From Tetmemena sp. SeJ-2015 (lineage: Eukaryota > Ciliophora > Spirotrichea > Sporadotrichida > Oxytrichidae), in assembly GCA_027382625.1 (NCBI GenBank), contig JAJKFJ010022407.1, positions 1 to 64,000 of the forward strand: 64,000 nt of DNA, read 5' to 3'. How positions within the stretch are numbered: position 1 is the first letter of the stretch; each line of letters starts with the position of its first letter. A program made the position numbers and the translations under genes. This document shows, one piece after another, positions 54,292-64,000 of the stretch. The notes beneath the pieces were generated by a model. It saw only the letters and a program-made list of their open reading frames with translations. It did not search any database and had not been told where the DNA came from.

Positions 54292-55890
54292 ATGGCAGAA
54301 AGAGAGATACTCAAGATCAGCATAGACATTGGCAATGGCAGGTGGAGGATATTGTAATCAGGGAAGTAGATTCTCCCACATCTTTGGCCAGAGACTTTTG
54401 CTACAAGCACAGACTCAATTAGAAGATGTTTGAGATACTTGCGGACTAGTTCCGCTAAAAGAAGGAGTCAATAAAACAGTAGGGTGCTCACTTATTTGCT
54501 TTTAGATTTTAAACAGCAGACATTTCAGATGCAGTTAGACAGCTAATTCTCTCCGTTAAGAGATGAGTACCTGAATGAAAACCAAACCTAAGATGACTGC
54601 GAGGTAGAGTCTGATGACCTAGATGCTTAGGATTTAAATAAGGACATTAAACTCTCCTCCTCAACCAACATCAGAGCAGTTGACATATACACTATCATTT
54701 TTTTGTATTGTTGACTAAGACGAGCTGATGATGAGCAGCTTGTCGACTCAGCCACCCAAGAATCAGTTCTAAAGCTACTACAACTTCTATCAGCAGCAGT
54801 ATGGCTAGCCTGATTAGAGCATGTAGTAGGTGCACGCCTTCTAGGCCTACACAAATAATCACAGCTAGAAGAATTCAATCTAATAGAGCTTCAACAACAA
54901 CAACAACAACTCATCTTAAAATCAAAACTATAACAGTATTACCTCCAAGTAAACAGGCATGAAAAACAGCAAGCATAATCTTAATAAGCAAGTAAATGGA
55001 CTAGGGCAATAGAGGGCAAGAACGCCTATGGCTCAAGGTGTGAACGGCTTCAAAAATCTGGACACGAGCACAAGTTACAATTACTAAAACCCAAACCACG
55101 CAGGTGTGAGGCTTTACATGAGGGGAGTTAAGAAGAAGGAGGATTTACAGAGATAAGCTCAAGAGCAGAAACTGATGCAAGAGGTTAAAGAGCAAGAGCA
55201 ACTCACTTTCAAACCACATCTATTCACCAACAAGAATAAGTAGCCTCAGAGAGATTAGATATCAAATATTTCATTTTTTAGATTGTAGAACTGAAGACTA
55301 TCTTTTGAACTATGGAAGAATAGTTGAGGAGAAGCATGCAAAACTGAGAAAAGAGGTCTAGCACCAAAGAGAGAACTTTGATTTCTAACCCAAGATAAAT
55401 TAGAAGAGTAGAGCCTTGGATCCTTTAAATCGGTCTGCCTTCGCAGCTAACGGCGAAGAAAACGTTGAAACTTCTTCAATTGGAGATGAGAATGATGGAA
55501 TGAATGACAACAGTTTGTAAATATTGCGTATAGTATGTAAATCAGTACTTTCAATCCGAAAGCCAAGAATTTCAGATCCTCTGAAATAAATACAGGCAGC
55601 GATAGATTTTCAGAGCTGTACTAGAGAGGGATGCAGAAGATCATGAGATAGCAAAAGATGGCTTCTATCTCTATAGAGTAAGACTGCACTTTCCATTTTC
55701 ATGCATTTATGTCCTATTTTGCTCCATCCTAAGCTTAATATTGTAAGAATCAGGGGTGAAGTCAAAATTGGAGAAATAAATAAATACGCAGACACTGAAA
55801 GTCTTCTCCTATATGCAGGATAAATATAGACCCGTGCCAGAAAATTCGACTCAGAAAATATAAAACAGAATCTGCTTGCTCTACCCCTGA
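54292..55890 (+). CDS. protein with repeated FxPxIN-type motifs, probably cytoskeletal
   Basis: ATG 54,292: MAEREILKISIDIGNGR, then after a one-step frame shift VEDIVIREVDSPTSLARDFC YKHRLNQKMFEILADQF, a ubiquitin-like/coiled N-terminal type seen in many protist flagellar proteins. A Gln/Asn-rich part follows (NNNNNSSQNQNYNSITSKQT). The C-terminal half has VRLYMRGVKKKEDLQRQAQE, QLTFKPHLFTNKNKQPQRD, KLRKEVQHQRENFDFQPKIN QKSRALD, and FSELYQRGMQKIMRQQKM...IEQDCTF. The repeated LYxRG...(C/L)TFxPxIN arrangement is common in ciliate coiled-coil proteins of unknown function. IES or intron breaks lie near 54,500, 54,690, 55,270, 55,515-55,570 and 55,680-55,800. TGA at 55,888-55,890 is the most likely stop. 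Confidence 0.55.
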
Positions 55891-56793
55891 TTTGACCTTG
55901 GCGGATAAAATAACGACTCGGCTGGTAGAAATTATACTGTTGCAGCTAAAATATACGACCGTGCGATAAATATATAAATAGGTTCTACTAGAATGCGGAC
56001 GATGACAAATGCAAAAATAGTGACCTTAAATTTTTCAAACTCGCCGACCTGATTTCTTGTGGCCACTTTCAACGAAGCGAACCTGATTTCTTGAGCCATT
56101 TCTTAATACTGAGCACCCACAGCTTGCTGACATCGCTTGCAGTCATTCTTTAGAGCACCTCGGCCACAGTTGAGACTAGATTCTCTTTTTAATTAAATGT
56201 AAATTCTTACATATCTAATATTACTATTTCAGCATTGATTTAAGGGAAGTGCCACCAACAAATGTGTTAGAAGCAGCTTGTTATTTCATTATAGGATATA
56301 GATTACTAAGATTATTTTAATGTGCTCAATACTCCTGCGGAAGTATACTACTACAAATCTCTCGCAAATATCACTTGGCTTATATGTACAGTCAAACTAC
56401 CAGATGTTGAATAGGTAGCTTTACTTTGTGAGTATTGTGGACTGCTAGAAAATAAATTGTGTTATTGTACAACTTAATGTTAACAAAGAGCGGGATTCGT
56501 GCTAACTTGTTTATGAGAAAACAGAGAAGACATTCTTTTCTTGTTATACTCCGGAATTGCTCTCGTAATATTTTGTATATTTTTAGAGATAAATATGATT
56601 TGTAAAGTATCCTCAACAATGAATCGCATTGAAAATACTTAAGATGAATGCATGCTTTTAATAAAAATAAATACAAAATCTATACCCTAATAATAATCAT
56701 TTCTAATAAGTTATTACTTAGCTGGGGGGGGGCTTCACTTAATTCGTGATCTTTGGCTTGATTTGTATCAGTAATTGATAAGAGCTCACGAAG
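55891..56793. other. intergenic, nothing coding; short direct repeat
   Basis: Contains a 13-bp direct repeat, ACCTGATTTCTTG, at 56,047-56,059 and 56,081-56,093 in a less AT-rich patch (about 55,990-56,170), and an 8-base G run near 56,725. No protein-like frame. Confidence 0.4.
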
Positions 56794-57078
56794 ATGAGAC
56801 TACCACCATATTTCTATCTGTTCGATACTTTTTATTGTTTACCATTCTAGCTCATACGATATGTAGAGCTCTACGACCACACTCATTGCTATCTTCTACC
56901 CAAACACTAGACAAGATTCTATATTATAGATGCAGATGTCTCTGATTTAGATACTTTAAACATTTAGAGGGATTTCTTCTTGAATAAGAGCCAACTCATG
57001 GTTTTCTTATTGCTACCAATACAGTACTTTGTAACATTTTCTTTAGCTATTTAACCTAATTGTACTTTTCTCTCATGA
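56794..57078 (+). CDS. small putative membrane protein
   Basis: ATG 56,794 to TGA 57,078, 94 residues with four TAA/TAG codons read as Gln. MRLPPYFYLFDTFYCLPFQL, then YDHTHCYLLPKHQTRFYIID and a hydrophobic end MVFLLLPIQYFVTFSLAI. It could be one exon of a larger gene: protein-like text continues past the stop for about 150 bases. No family recognised. Confidence 0.4.
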
Positions 57079-57534
57079 GCTTTATGAAATCAATTCAAAA
57101 GTTATTTACTGATGATCTTCGTATATACTTACTTTACCAGCTTGCGCTTGTCTTTGACTTGTTCATCGATCACAATAAGAACAAAGCGAACATTTGAGGA
57201 ACTATATGCTATATGAGCTTTGGCTTACTATCTATCAAGAGTCAGGTCTTGTACGCTAGGCTATAGGCTGAGGCAATTTGTCATTTCACATGAGCTATTC
57301 TTCAATTTTTTTTCAACTTATCAAGCTGTTTTAGCTTCACTATTTAAATTTAATGGTAGATAATTTTGATTATGACCTCTTAGAGGATAATTAATCGACA
57401 CAATCTATAAAAAACGATATTACGCTCGCTCTCATAAGATTTCTGAGAATCGCACTTAAACTGGAATATTAAACTTTAAATTTAACGGGAAATTATTCTA
57501 ATTTGATTTATTCTTTGCAATAAAATGAGCTTAA

Positions 57535-60500
57535 TCTTGCTGCCATCTCAGCAAACAGAAAGCAATCCATAAACTACTAACACTATCCAGGCTAACTCGT
57601 TTGCAGACATGAACGAAGGTAGCAATAATATACTCAATTTAATTAAAATGGATGACTAATAAATCAATAAATGTTGGTTGATACAGATGACTAACAAATT
57701 CTCTTATTAAATTTCAGTAACTGTTTTTAATAACTTTATGTTTTCTACTATTATTTTATTTCAATTATCTCTTCACTGACAATTACACTAAAATAGCAAC
57801 GAAATATTTTCTTCTAATTTTATGATCTCTGCAGAGACTAAAAAGTTTAGAATTTTAGATACTAATCTTCAATACCTTTTTAACATTAGATTTAATTATA
57901 AAATGATTGGGCATTAAATTCCCATGTATAATTTAGATTATAATTTTAAATTTATTTTATAAAGGGTAGAAAAGTGATAATCTATCTACAAAGGCTGAAG
58001 GATTAAAATTAAATAAGAAATTAGATGAGCCGTATTTAGTTTCAAAAAGCTAGAACTGGAAAGCAAAAATAAGCCAGAGTACGGCCGGTCATTCAACAAA
58101 CAGTTCCAGTTTTCCCAGCCAGCTTAATAAAAGGTAGTCTTATTCATTTTTGTCGCATTATAACATTCTTAAATAGGAATGAAGAAAGTGATAAAGCAAC
58201 AACAGATTTAATTTGGATTTATTTATGAGATCAAAGAGACTAATTGTCTGGCGATGGTGGTTACAATTCAGACGATGAAGGAGAAAATGAAGATATATAA
58301 TACGCCACTGCATAAAACAACTAGTCCAATCATTTAGTTCCAAAAATTCATATTTATAAATTGATAAAATTAAGCAAGAAGTTCATTCCAAGAATGAAAG
58401 CTTCATGATGGAGACAACAGTAATTCAAGGGTGTCAACTTTTCGAGTGTTCTGATGACCCTCAAGATGAAGAAAGCGATTCTGGTGATGAAGATTCAGAT
58501 ATTGAAGGATTAAATATAGCTGACTTCAAATTATATCAAATCATTTACAAATATAATAAGAAATATTTTTAAGGTCAAAGTAGGGAAGTAATTTCTTATA
58601 TCAATTTGCATCTTTTGTATTATAAAATATTGTAATATAATCATAAATTTAAAGGGTTAAGCTTTAAAATATAATTTCTTCGATGGCGATTAAGATTATG
58701 ATGAATTGGGAGCTGATAGTTAAATTTATTTTAGTTTCCACTCAGAAAACAATGAAATATTTTAGGTAACTCCCAATTCACTTATTTAAGTTGGCTTTAG
58801 TCAAGAAATAGAAGACAAGCAGAGTATAATAGCCACAATTCAGTTTCAAAGACTAATAAGACTAAATTTAATGTGCCTCCACCAAACCCTCTTTTACCTA
58901 AGAAACTACAAGCTGCTGAAAGTGTGAGATCAGGATTCTGTTAAAAGTTTATGTAATTATCCACTTTCAGTATAACCTTTGTCTCTAGTGAAATGAAAAG
59001 GCCTCTTATTATGGAAATCTAAAGAGAGCCATGTGCACCTTTAAAGACTATATAGAATAGTTTAGATTAGTAAATTGCTCCACAAAAACTTCAATAGGAT
59101 GAAACCAATCCAGGAGTTGAAACATCTTTAAGACATTTCTTCTATATGGAGTATAGAAAATATCAGAATGGGTAGGTAAAATTAATATCACTAATCTAGA
59201 ACGTAATTCTAAATATAGTGAGAAGAATCCTATAGTTTATAGCAGATTTGGAAAATAGTTTTACGAGTCAGAGGAGAAATTCAAATCGACCAATTTTTCT
59301 CAGCTGATTAGGACTTGTAACCTCAAAAAGCTTTCTAAAGGATTACCAGGAGACATGAATTTATAACCCCTTCCAAATGGATAGCCTATATCTATAAAAG
59401 ATTACCTACAGTATAAGGAAGAGGGTAATCAATCATTTTAGTACTCTTATCAATAAACTTCAGCCCCTCAGAGATCCTATTATGTCCCTCGAACTTTAAA
59501 TGACACAACTTTGGTTTTTGAGTCTCGTTTCGAATCTGGGAATCTCCAACTCGCTCATAAATTAACTGATAACGAATATAACCTAGTTCTCTAAAATGAT
59601 ATAAATTCAAAAGGTCATACTCAGTGGTTCTATTTTAGAGTTTAAAACTCAAGAAAAGGGATGAAAGTTAAGTTTAACATTCTAAATTTGATAAAACCTA
59701 AGAGTTTATTCAATGAGGGAATGAAGTTTCTGATATATTCTGAGAAAAAGTAGGCTTAAGAAAATGTTGGATGGTTCAGAGGAGGAGAGGAAATCAGCTA
59801 TTTTTAGAATAGCTACAGAAGAGAACACATGACAAACTATTAGCGATGCTATTATACTCTTCAATTCAGTTACAAATTTGAATATGATAATGATACTCTC
59901 CTCTTTGCTTACTCTTAACCGTATACTTATTCAGACTTAATTGAAGACTTAAATGTAATTGAAAAGGCAAAGCTAGATTATGTTTCAAGAAATACACTCT
60001 GTAGAACCCTAGCTGGAAATAGATGTGAATACTTAACGATTACAAACAAATCTAATATTTAAATTTATAGTTTTTTAGCTCTTTAAATTAATATTGGCTA
60101 ATCAAAACCAGCCAAGTAAAAAAGAGGAGTAGTTATAAGTGCTAGAGTACATTTTTTAATTTATATCCTGGAGAATCTAATGCAAGTTGGATGATGAAGG
60201 GTGTGATAGATTTCCTTATAGGGGATACTGAGGAAGCTGTAACTCTGAGAAATAACTTTGTTTTCAAGATTATCCCAATGCTAAACCCAGATGGTGTTGT
60301 GAATGGAAATTATAGGTGCTCCTTAGCTGGATGCGATTTAATTTAAATTTGAACCGAAGATGGAAGTATCCCTCGTAGATTCTTCACCCGACTATATTTC
60401 ACACTAAGAGGCTTATAAAACAATTTGCAGCAGAACGACCGTTGAGTTTGTATTGCGACTTGCATGGACATAGCAGACGCAAAAATATTTTCATGTATGG

Positions 60501-60979
60501 CAATACTGATTCTATTTGCCCTGAAGCCACTAGAATTTTCCCTTACTTGATGTCTAAAATTGCGGGCCCTCATTTCTCCTATGACTATTCTAGATTTAAA
60601 GTATAGAGAAATAAGGAGTAAACAGCAAGAATTACGCTCTGGAGAGATTTAAATGTTCCCAACATTTTTACAATGGAGGCATCATTCTGTGGACCCAAAG
60701 CTTTAGATTAAAATAGTGCAGATGCTAAAAAATTAAACTATCACTTTTCAACTGAAGATCTAATGCTAATTGGCAAATAGCTCTGCCAAACTCTTCTATA
60801 TTATTGCAGCAATGAAAGCAACCCAGAAAAGTAGATCGAGGAAATTAAATAGTACCACATTAGAAACAAACACAAAAATATTGAATTAATTTATTTTACT
60901 TTATATATTATTTAGAAAGAATTCGCAAACTTTTAGCAATTAAACTCCTTAGCCAGTAGCTAAACAGTTATCTTTACAA
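57535..60979 (+). CDS. cytosolic carboxypeptidase (CCP/AGBL, M14B zinc peptidase)
   Basis: CCPs remove glutamate side chains or C-terminal residues from tubulin, tuning cilia and microtubules (established for the family). Candidate start ATG 57,535; an acidic N-terminal region follows ([36 protein letters not shown]). The CCP N-domain spans about 59,500-60,060: [55 protein letters not shown]. The catalytic domain has zinc ligands in [53 protein letters not shown], the third ligand in [19 protein letters not shown], and the catalytic Glu in [13 protein letters not shown] (about 60,670). A 5-bp insert (TTTAA repeat, 60,337-60,346) breaks the frame before LNRRW. Further AT-rich IESs occur upstream (for example 57,625-57,990). 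The C-terminal limit is uncertain. Confidence 0.85.
60337..60346. other. 5-bp insert between TTTAA repeats (tiny IES or indel)
   Basis: TTTAA at 60,337-60,341 and 60,342-60,346. Removing one unit restores [15 protein letters not shown], a conserved CCP block; as written the frame hits TGA. Confidence 0.5.
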
Positions 60980-63680
60980 ATGAAACGTCCTTAAAACTTG
61001 ATAAATCAAAAGCCTAATACAGTTTATGTGTCAGGCTCTATAGTTGCAGCTTCTTCTTCCTCAAATTCTTCTCTGCATTCCTCTTAAAATTTTAGGCCAG
61101 TGTCTTCATCACAAGAGTTTGCAAATTCGAAGATGACTCTCATGAATTTCAGTGAAATAATGAATGAGCTGCAATAAAAAATAGCAGAGGAAAAGAAAAA
61201 GACAATAAAGGAAGAGGACAGAGAATCAGAGAGTGGAATCATTTTTATTTTAATGGAACAGACAGCGACAGCGAACCCTCAGATGATAACTTAGACGCAA
61301 GTGAACTCATCAAGATTCTACCTCAAAAGATTACTAAGAAAAAGATAGGAGGCAATAAGAGAAAGAGAAATAATGGAGTTAATTCAATGAGCTAGCCTTA
61401 ACCTAAAAAGTAAGATAAAGTTTTAATTACAAATTAAATAGATCCAAAGATGATTAAGCTGCAGAGTTAAAAAAAGATACTGGACTACTTCAGTAAAATA
61501 ATCAGCAAGTCTCCATTTAAAAGAAAAGAAACTCAACTCAAAGAGGGCTTTATGATTTCAAAAAACCGTAACTATTTAATAGATTCTTAAGTTTACATAT
61601 AGGACTAAAAGTTTTCTGTATAAATATAGCAACCTTGGCTTATTGAAATCACAATATACTTCCACTTAAAGAAGAATGCGAGAAAATTTCACTTAAACAT
61701 CAGATAAAGATGAGGGTTCAGACTATGAGCTCTCAGCCATGGAAAAAGATATTTTCGCTTGCACTGGCTGCAGACCTGGCAAGCTAAGAAAGCTAAAGCC
61801 TTTGAATGGAATATAAAATACTACGTAGAACTGTATCACAACCTAACAATACTTCTCATCTTCTTTTATTTGCTTCGATTTATAATTATTATCAGACAAC
61901 AAGGAGAGTAAGAAACAAAAGTCTGTCTTTAAGGACAATTTCAAAGAGCTAAAAGGTCTTGACCATAGGAAAAATTTTCTGTCTCAAGAGCTTAATAAAC
62001 TATAGCAAAATTTTGAAAAGAAGCTATAGAAATGCTTAGAAAATAATTCATAGAATGACATCTAGAAGTTTAGTGTATCTAACAATAATGAAGTAGTTTT
62101 CAGTATGGTTTAACCTCACTCGACGGTTGAGAAAGGCTTAGCAGCTCTGAATCGCATTTTTAGAGCAAAGAAACAAATTGATTTTAGTGTTATAACTTAA
62201 ATAATATGAAATAAATTTATATTGCTTTTCTGGAATTGAACTTAAGAGCCACTCGTAGAGAAAAATAGGAATAAAGGAAAAGCTAAAATTAAAATGAAGA
62301 AAACCATATGAGCTAGAGTTCAATGAAAATTGCGAGCAACTTGCCTATAAATGTGATGAAGGATGTCTCTAATTTTACTTGCAGAGTCAATTTATTGGTT
62401 TAATTTTATGCAATAAGACACATATGCTAGATGAATTGCAAGGAAAATAGCAAATAGTTACAACTAAGGACCCTTAAAACCAATTGATTCCGAGCAAGAA
62501 AATTAATCAGAGGAGAAAGATATCTCAGGTTTTCAATTAAAATTAACCACCTACAATAACTTCAATCAATTCAGCAAAGGCTCACTCAACAACGACCACA
62601 CTTACTCCTGGACAGCAGATTAGCAGTGCTTCAAGCTCATAGTATGTCGGCTTCTAAAATCAGAACTTTGCTTCTATGGTAAACAAAGAAAATGAAAATC
62701 TGATTTCACTTCCCTCATCTTCTATATTTCCTTCCATGAATAATCATAGCTCTTCTCACTTGCAAAGTCTAAATTTTAATGAGAAATATGTAGAAGTATT
62801 TCATTAGGGTTTAACAGCAAAAATAACAGCAGCTATCTCCAGTAGTTAATTTTTCTTCAAATAGGATTTAAAATCCTCTATTCTCTGGAAAAGAAAGCGG
62901 AATTCTCGAGAGAATAGAAGAAAAAATACCCGGACAAAGAAGTTCATCATCTAACACATAAATTTATTTTAGTGTTTGTAATTCTTAAAATAATTTAAAT
63001 AAGTATTTATGATAGGAGATTCATGGTTTAAAGAAGAAAAATAAATGAATTGAATACTAAAACTTTCATTCATTAGAATCATATACCAAATAACAACTAA
63101 TCAGGAGGAAAGATCTCACTTTAAAACCAAAACATGAGTATGACTAGTAACTCACAAAGCAAAAGACCCTCAAAGTCAAAGTAACTATTAGCTCTTTTAT
63201 ATTTAAGGATGAATATGGGTAGAATCAGTTCTTAAATGGAAGCGTGAGTGGAGGTGGAATGAGTAGTATTAGAATGTAAAAATTGCAGAGTCAGTATAAC
63301 TAAATTCCAACCTTCCTGTCTAACACAAATATGGTATAGTAGTAGCTCGGGTAAAACTACTCTTAGATAAATGTGTTCTAGCAAAAGCATTTGAATTACT
63401 CATCACATATTTCTTAAGGAGCTTCCCTTCCTCAAACTGCAACTTCATCCGCCTCTTATATGTATCCGATCGGCCCATTGAATAGCAACATTAATTAAGT
63501 AGTAAATAGTAGCACAAATGCTATATCTTCAAGCTACCCTGCACTTTAATAAATACAGAGCACTAAGCCAATTATCAAGAATAATGCAGGAAACGAAGGT
63601 TTCAATAAAAACTTCAAAAAGAAAAAAGGAAAAAACCCGAATTTCCGGGAAATACTATCCCTTTTAATGTTAAAAAGGTA
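60980..63680 (+). CDS. Ser/Asn/Gln-rich coding region, unknown (gene or CCP extension)
   Basis: Protein-like plus-strand frames read with TAA/TAG as Gln: MKRPQNLINQKPNTVYVSGS (ATG 60,980), a Ser run, QQKIAEEKKKTIKEEDRESE, DSDSEPSDDNLDASELIKIL, KKKIGGNKRKRNN, then KSVFKDNFKELKGLDHRKNF, FSMVQPHSTVEKGLAALNRI and two Cys-containing stretches (FACTGCRPGKLRKLK at 61,764; ENCEQLAYKCDEGCLQFY at 62,320). The last part is Ser/Asn/Gln-rich (GQQISSASSSQYVGFQNQNF; SGGGMSSIRMQKLQSQYNQI). The basic/acidic make-up suggests a nuclear or chromatin protein, but I recognise no domain. Frame breaks (about 61,240, 61,620, 62,190, 62,850, 63,000) are presumably IESs. It might be one or two genes. Confidence 0.4.
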
Positions 63681-63689
63681 AACACTAAC

Positions 63690-64000
63690 TAAATTAATGA
63701 TTAGTGACCAAATTAACAATATTCATAGAATTTATACAACAAAAGTTAATTTAAACTCTAAATTTAATTAAATTTGTTTTAGTATTTATTTTTCGTTAAG
63801 TTTCTTATTTTTTGTTAGTTATATTACATTTATATAATTGTAAAAATTAAAAATAGATTGCAACATTTTTGATTTGTTATTAATTTTGAATAAATGAATA
63901 TTTCTGATAATTGAAATTATGGATTAAAATATTTTAACTCTTATCAGATTATTTTCTCTTGAAAAGATTGATAATGAAATAATTTAAATTTGAATTAAAA
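63690..64000. other. AT-rich window end, nothing recognised
   Basis: Very AT-rich DNA with no protein-like frame and no telomeric repeat. Confidence 0.5.

Noticed and set aside
61764..61808. CXC/tesmin-type cysteine-rich domain
   Set aside because: Only a C-x-x-C-like start; the required second half and KxCxC spacing are absent in any frame.

Overview
This window is best read as germline (micronuclear) DNA of a hypotrich/stichotrich-type ciliate (Oxytricha/Stylonychia-like; species not determined). Two things show it. First, the genetic code: long protein-like frames run through TAA and TAG as glutamine and end only at TGA, so standard-code ORFs cut every gene into pieces. One TGA-free frame, the kinesin tail on the minus strand from about 27,832 down to 25,366, is about 820 codons long. 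Second, genes are cut by short AT-rich inserts (IESs) flanked by 3-13 bp direct repeats (pointers). Removing one repeat plus the insert restores the reading frame, and several genes have their segments (MDSs) out of order. No telomeric C4A4 tract, tRNA, rRNA or CRISPR array was seen.

1-4.3 kb: mostly non-coding, with a MITE-like inverted-repeat element and a dispersed repeat. 4.3-22.2 kb: a gene for a C-terminally CaaX-like protein, then a segmental duplication. Unit 1 (about 5.8-15.6 kb) and unit 2 (about 16.7-22.2 kb) hold the same order: F-box-like gene (-) interrupted by a GH76-like gene inside an IES, coiled-coil gene (+), small ORF (+), EMG1/NEP1 (-). The copies decayed reciprocally: GH76 and the coiled-coil gene survive in unit 1, EMG1 in unit 2, the F-box gene in both. 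Unit 2 also carries an extra F-box-like gene.

22.8-33 kb: a multipass membrane protein (+); a kinesin with a very long Q-rich tail (-); a tandem-repeat coiled-coil/GAS2-domain protein (+) with one segment out of order. 34.5-39 kb: two paralogous, scrambled cellulase-superfamily (GH5-like) genes. In locus 1, segments 1-3-5-7 lie in one cluster and 2-4-6-8 in the next. Locus 2 repeats this and sends further segments to a third cluster beyond an intact PIG-L (GlcNAc-PI de-N-acetylase) gene.

39-64 kb: more conventional genes with occasional IESs: a long coiled-coil protein (-), a cyclin-box protein (+), an animal-type photolyase/cryptochrome (-), the molybdopterin synthase small subunit MOCS2A/MoaD (-), a giant N/Q-rich protein (-), a protein with a FxPxIN-type motif (+), a cytosolic carboxypeptidase (tubulin deglutamylase family) (+), and a Ser/Asn/Gln-rich + strand region to the window end. 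Cytoskeletal and ciliary functions (kinesin, GAS2, CCP, coiled coils) dominate the recognisable genes. Many exact exon/MDS limits are inferred by frame continuity, not by transcript data.
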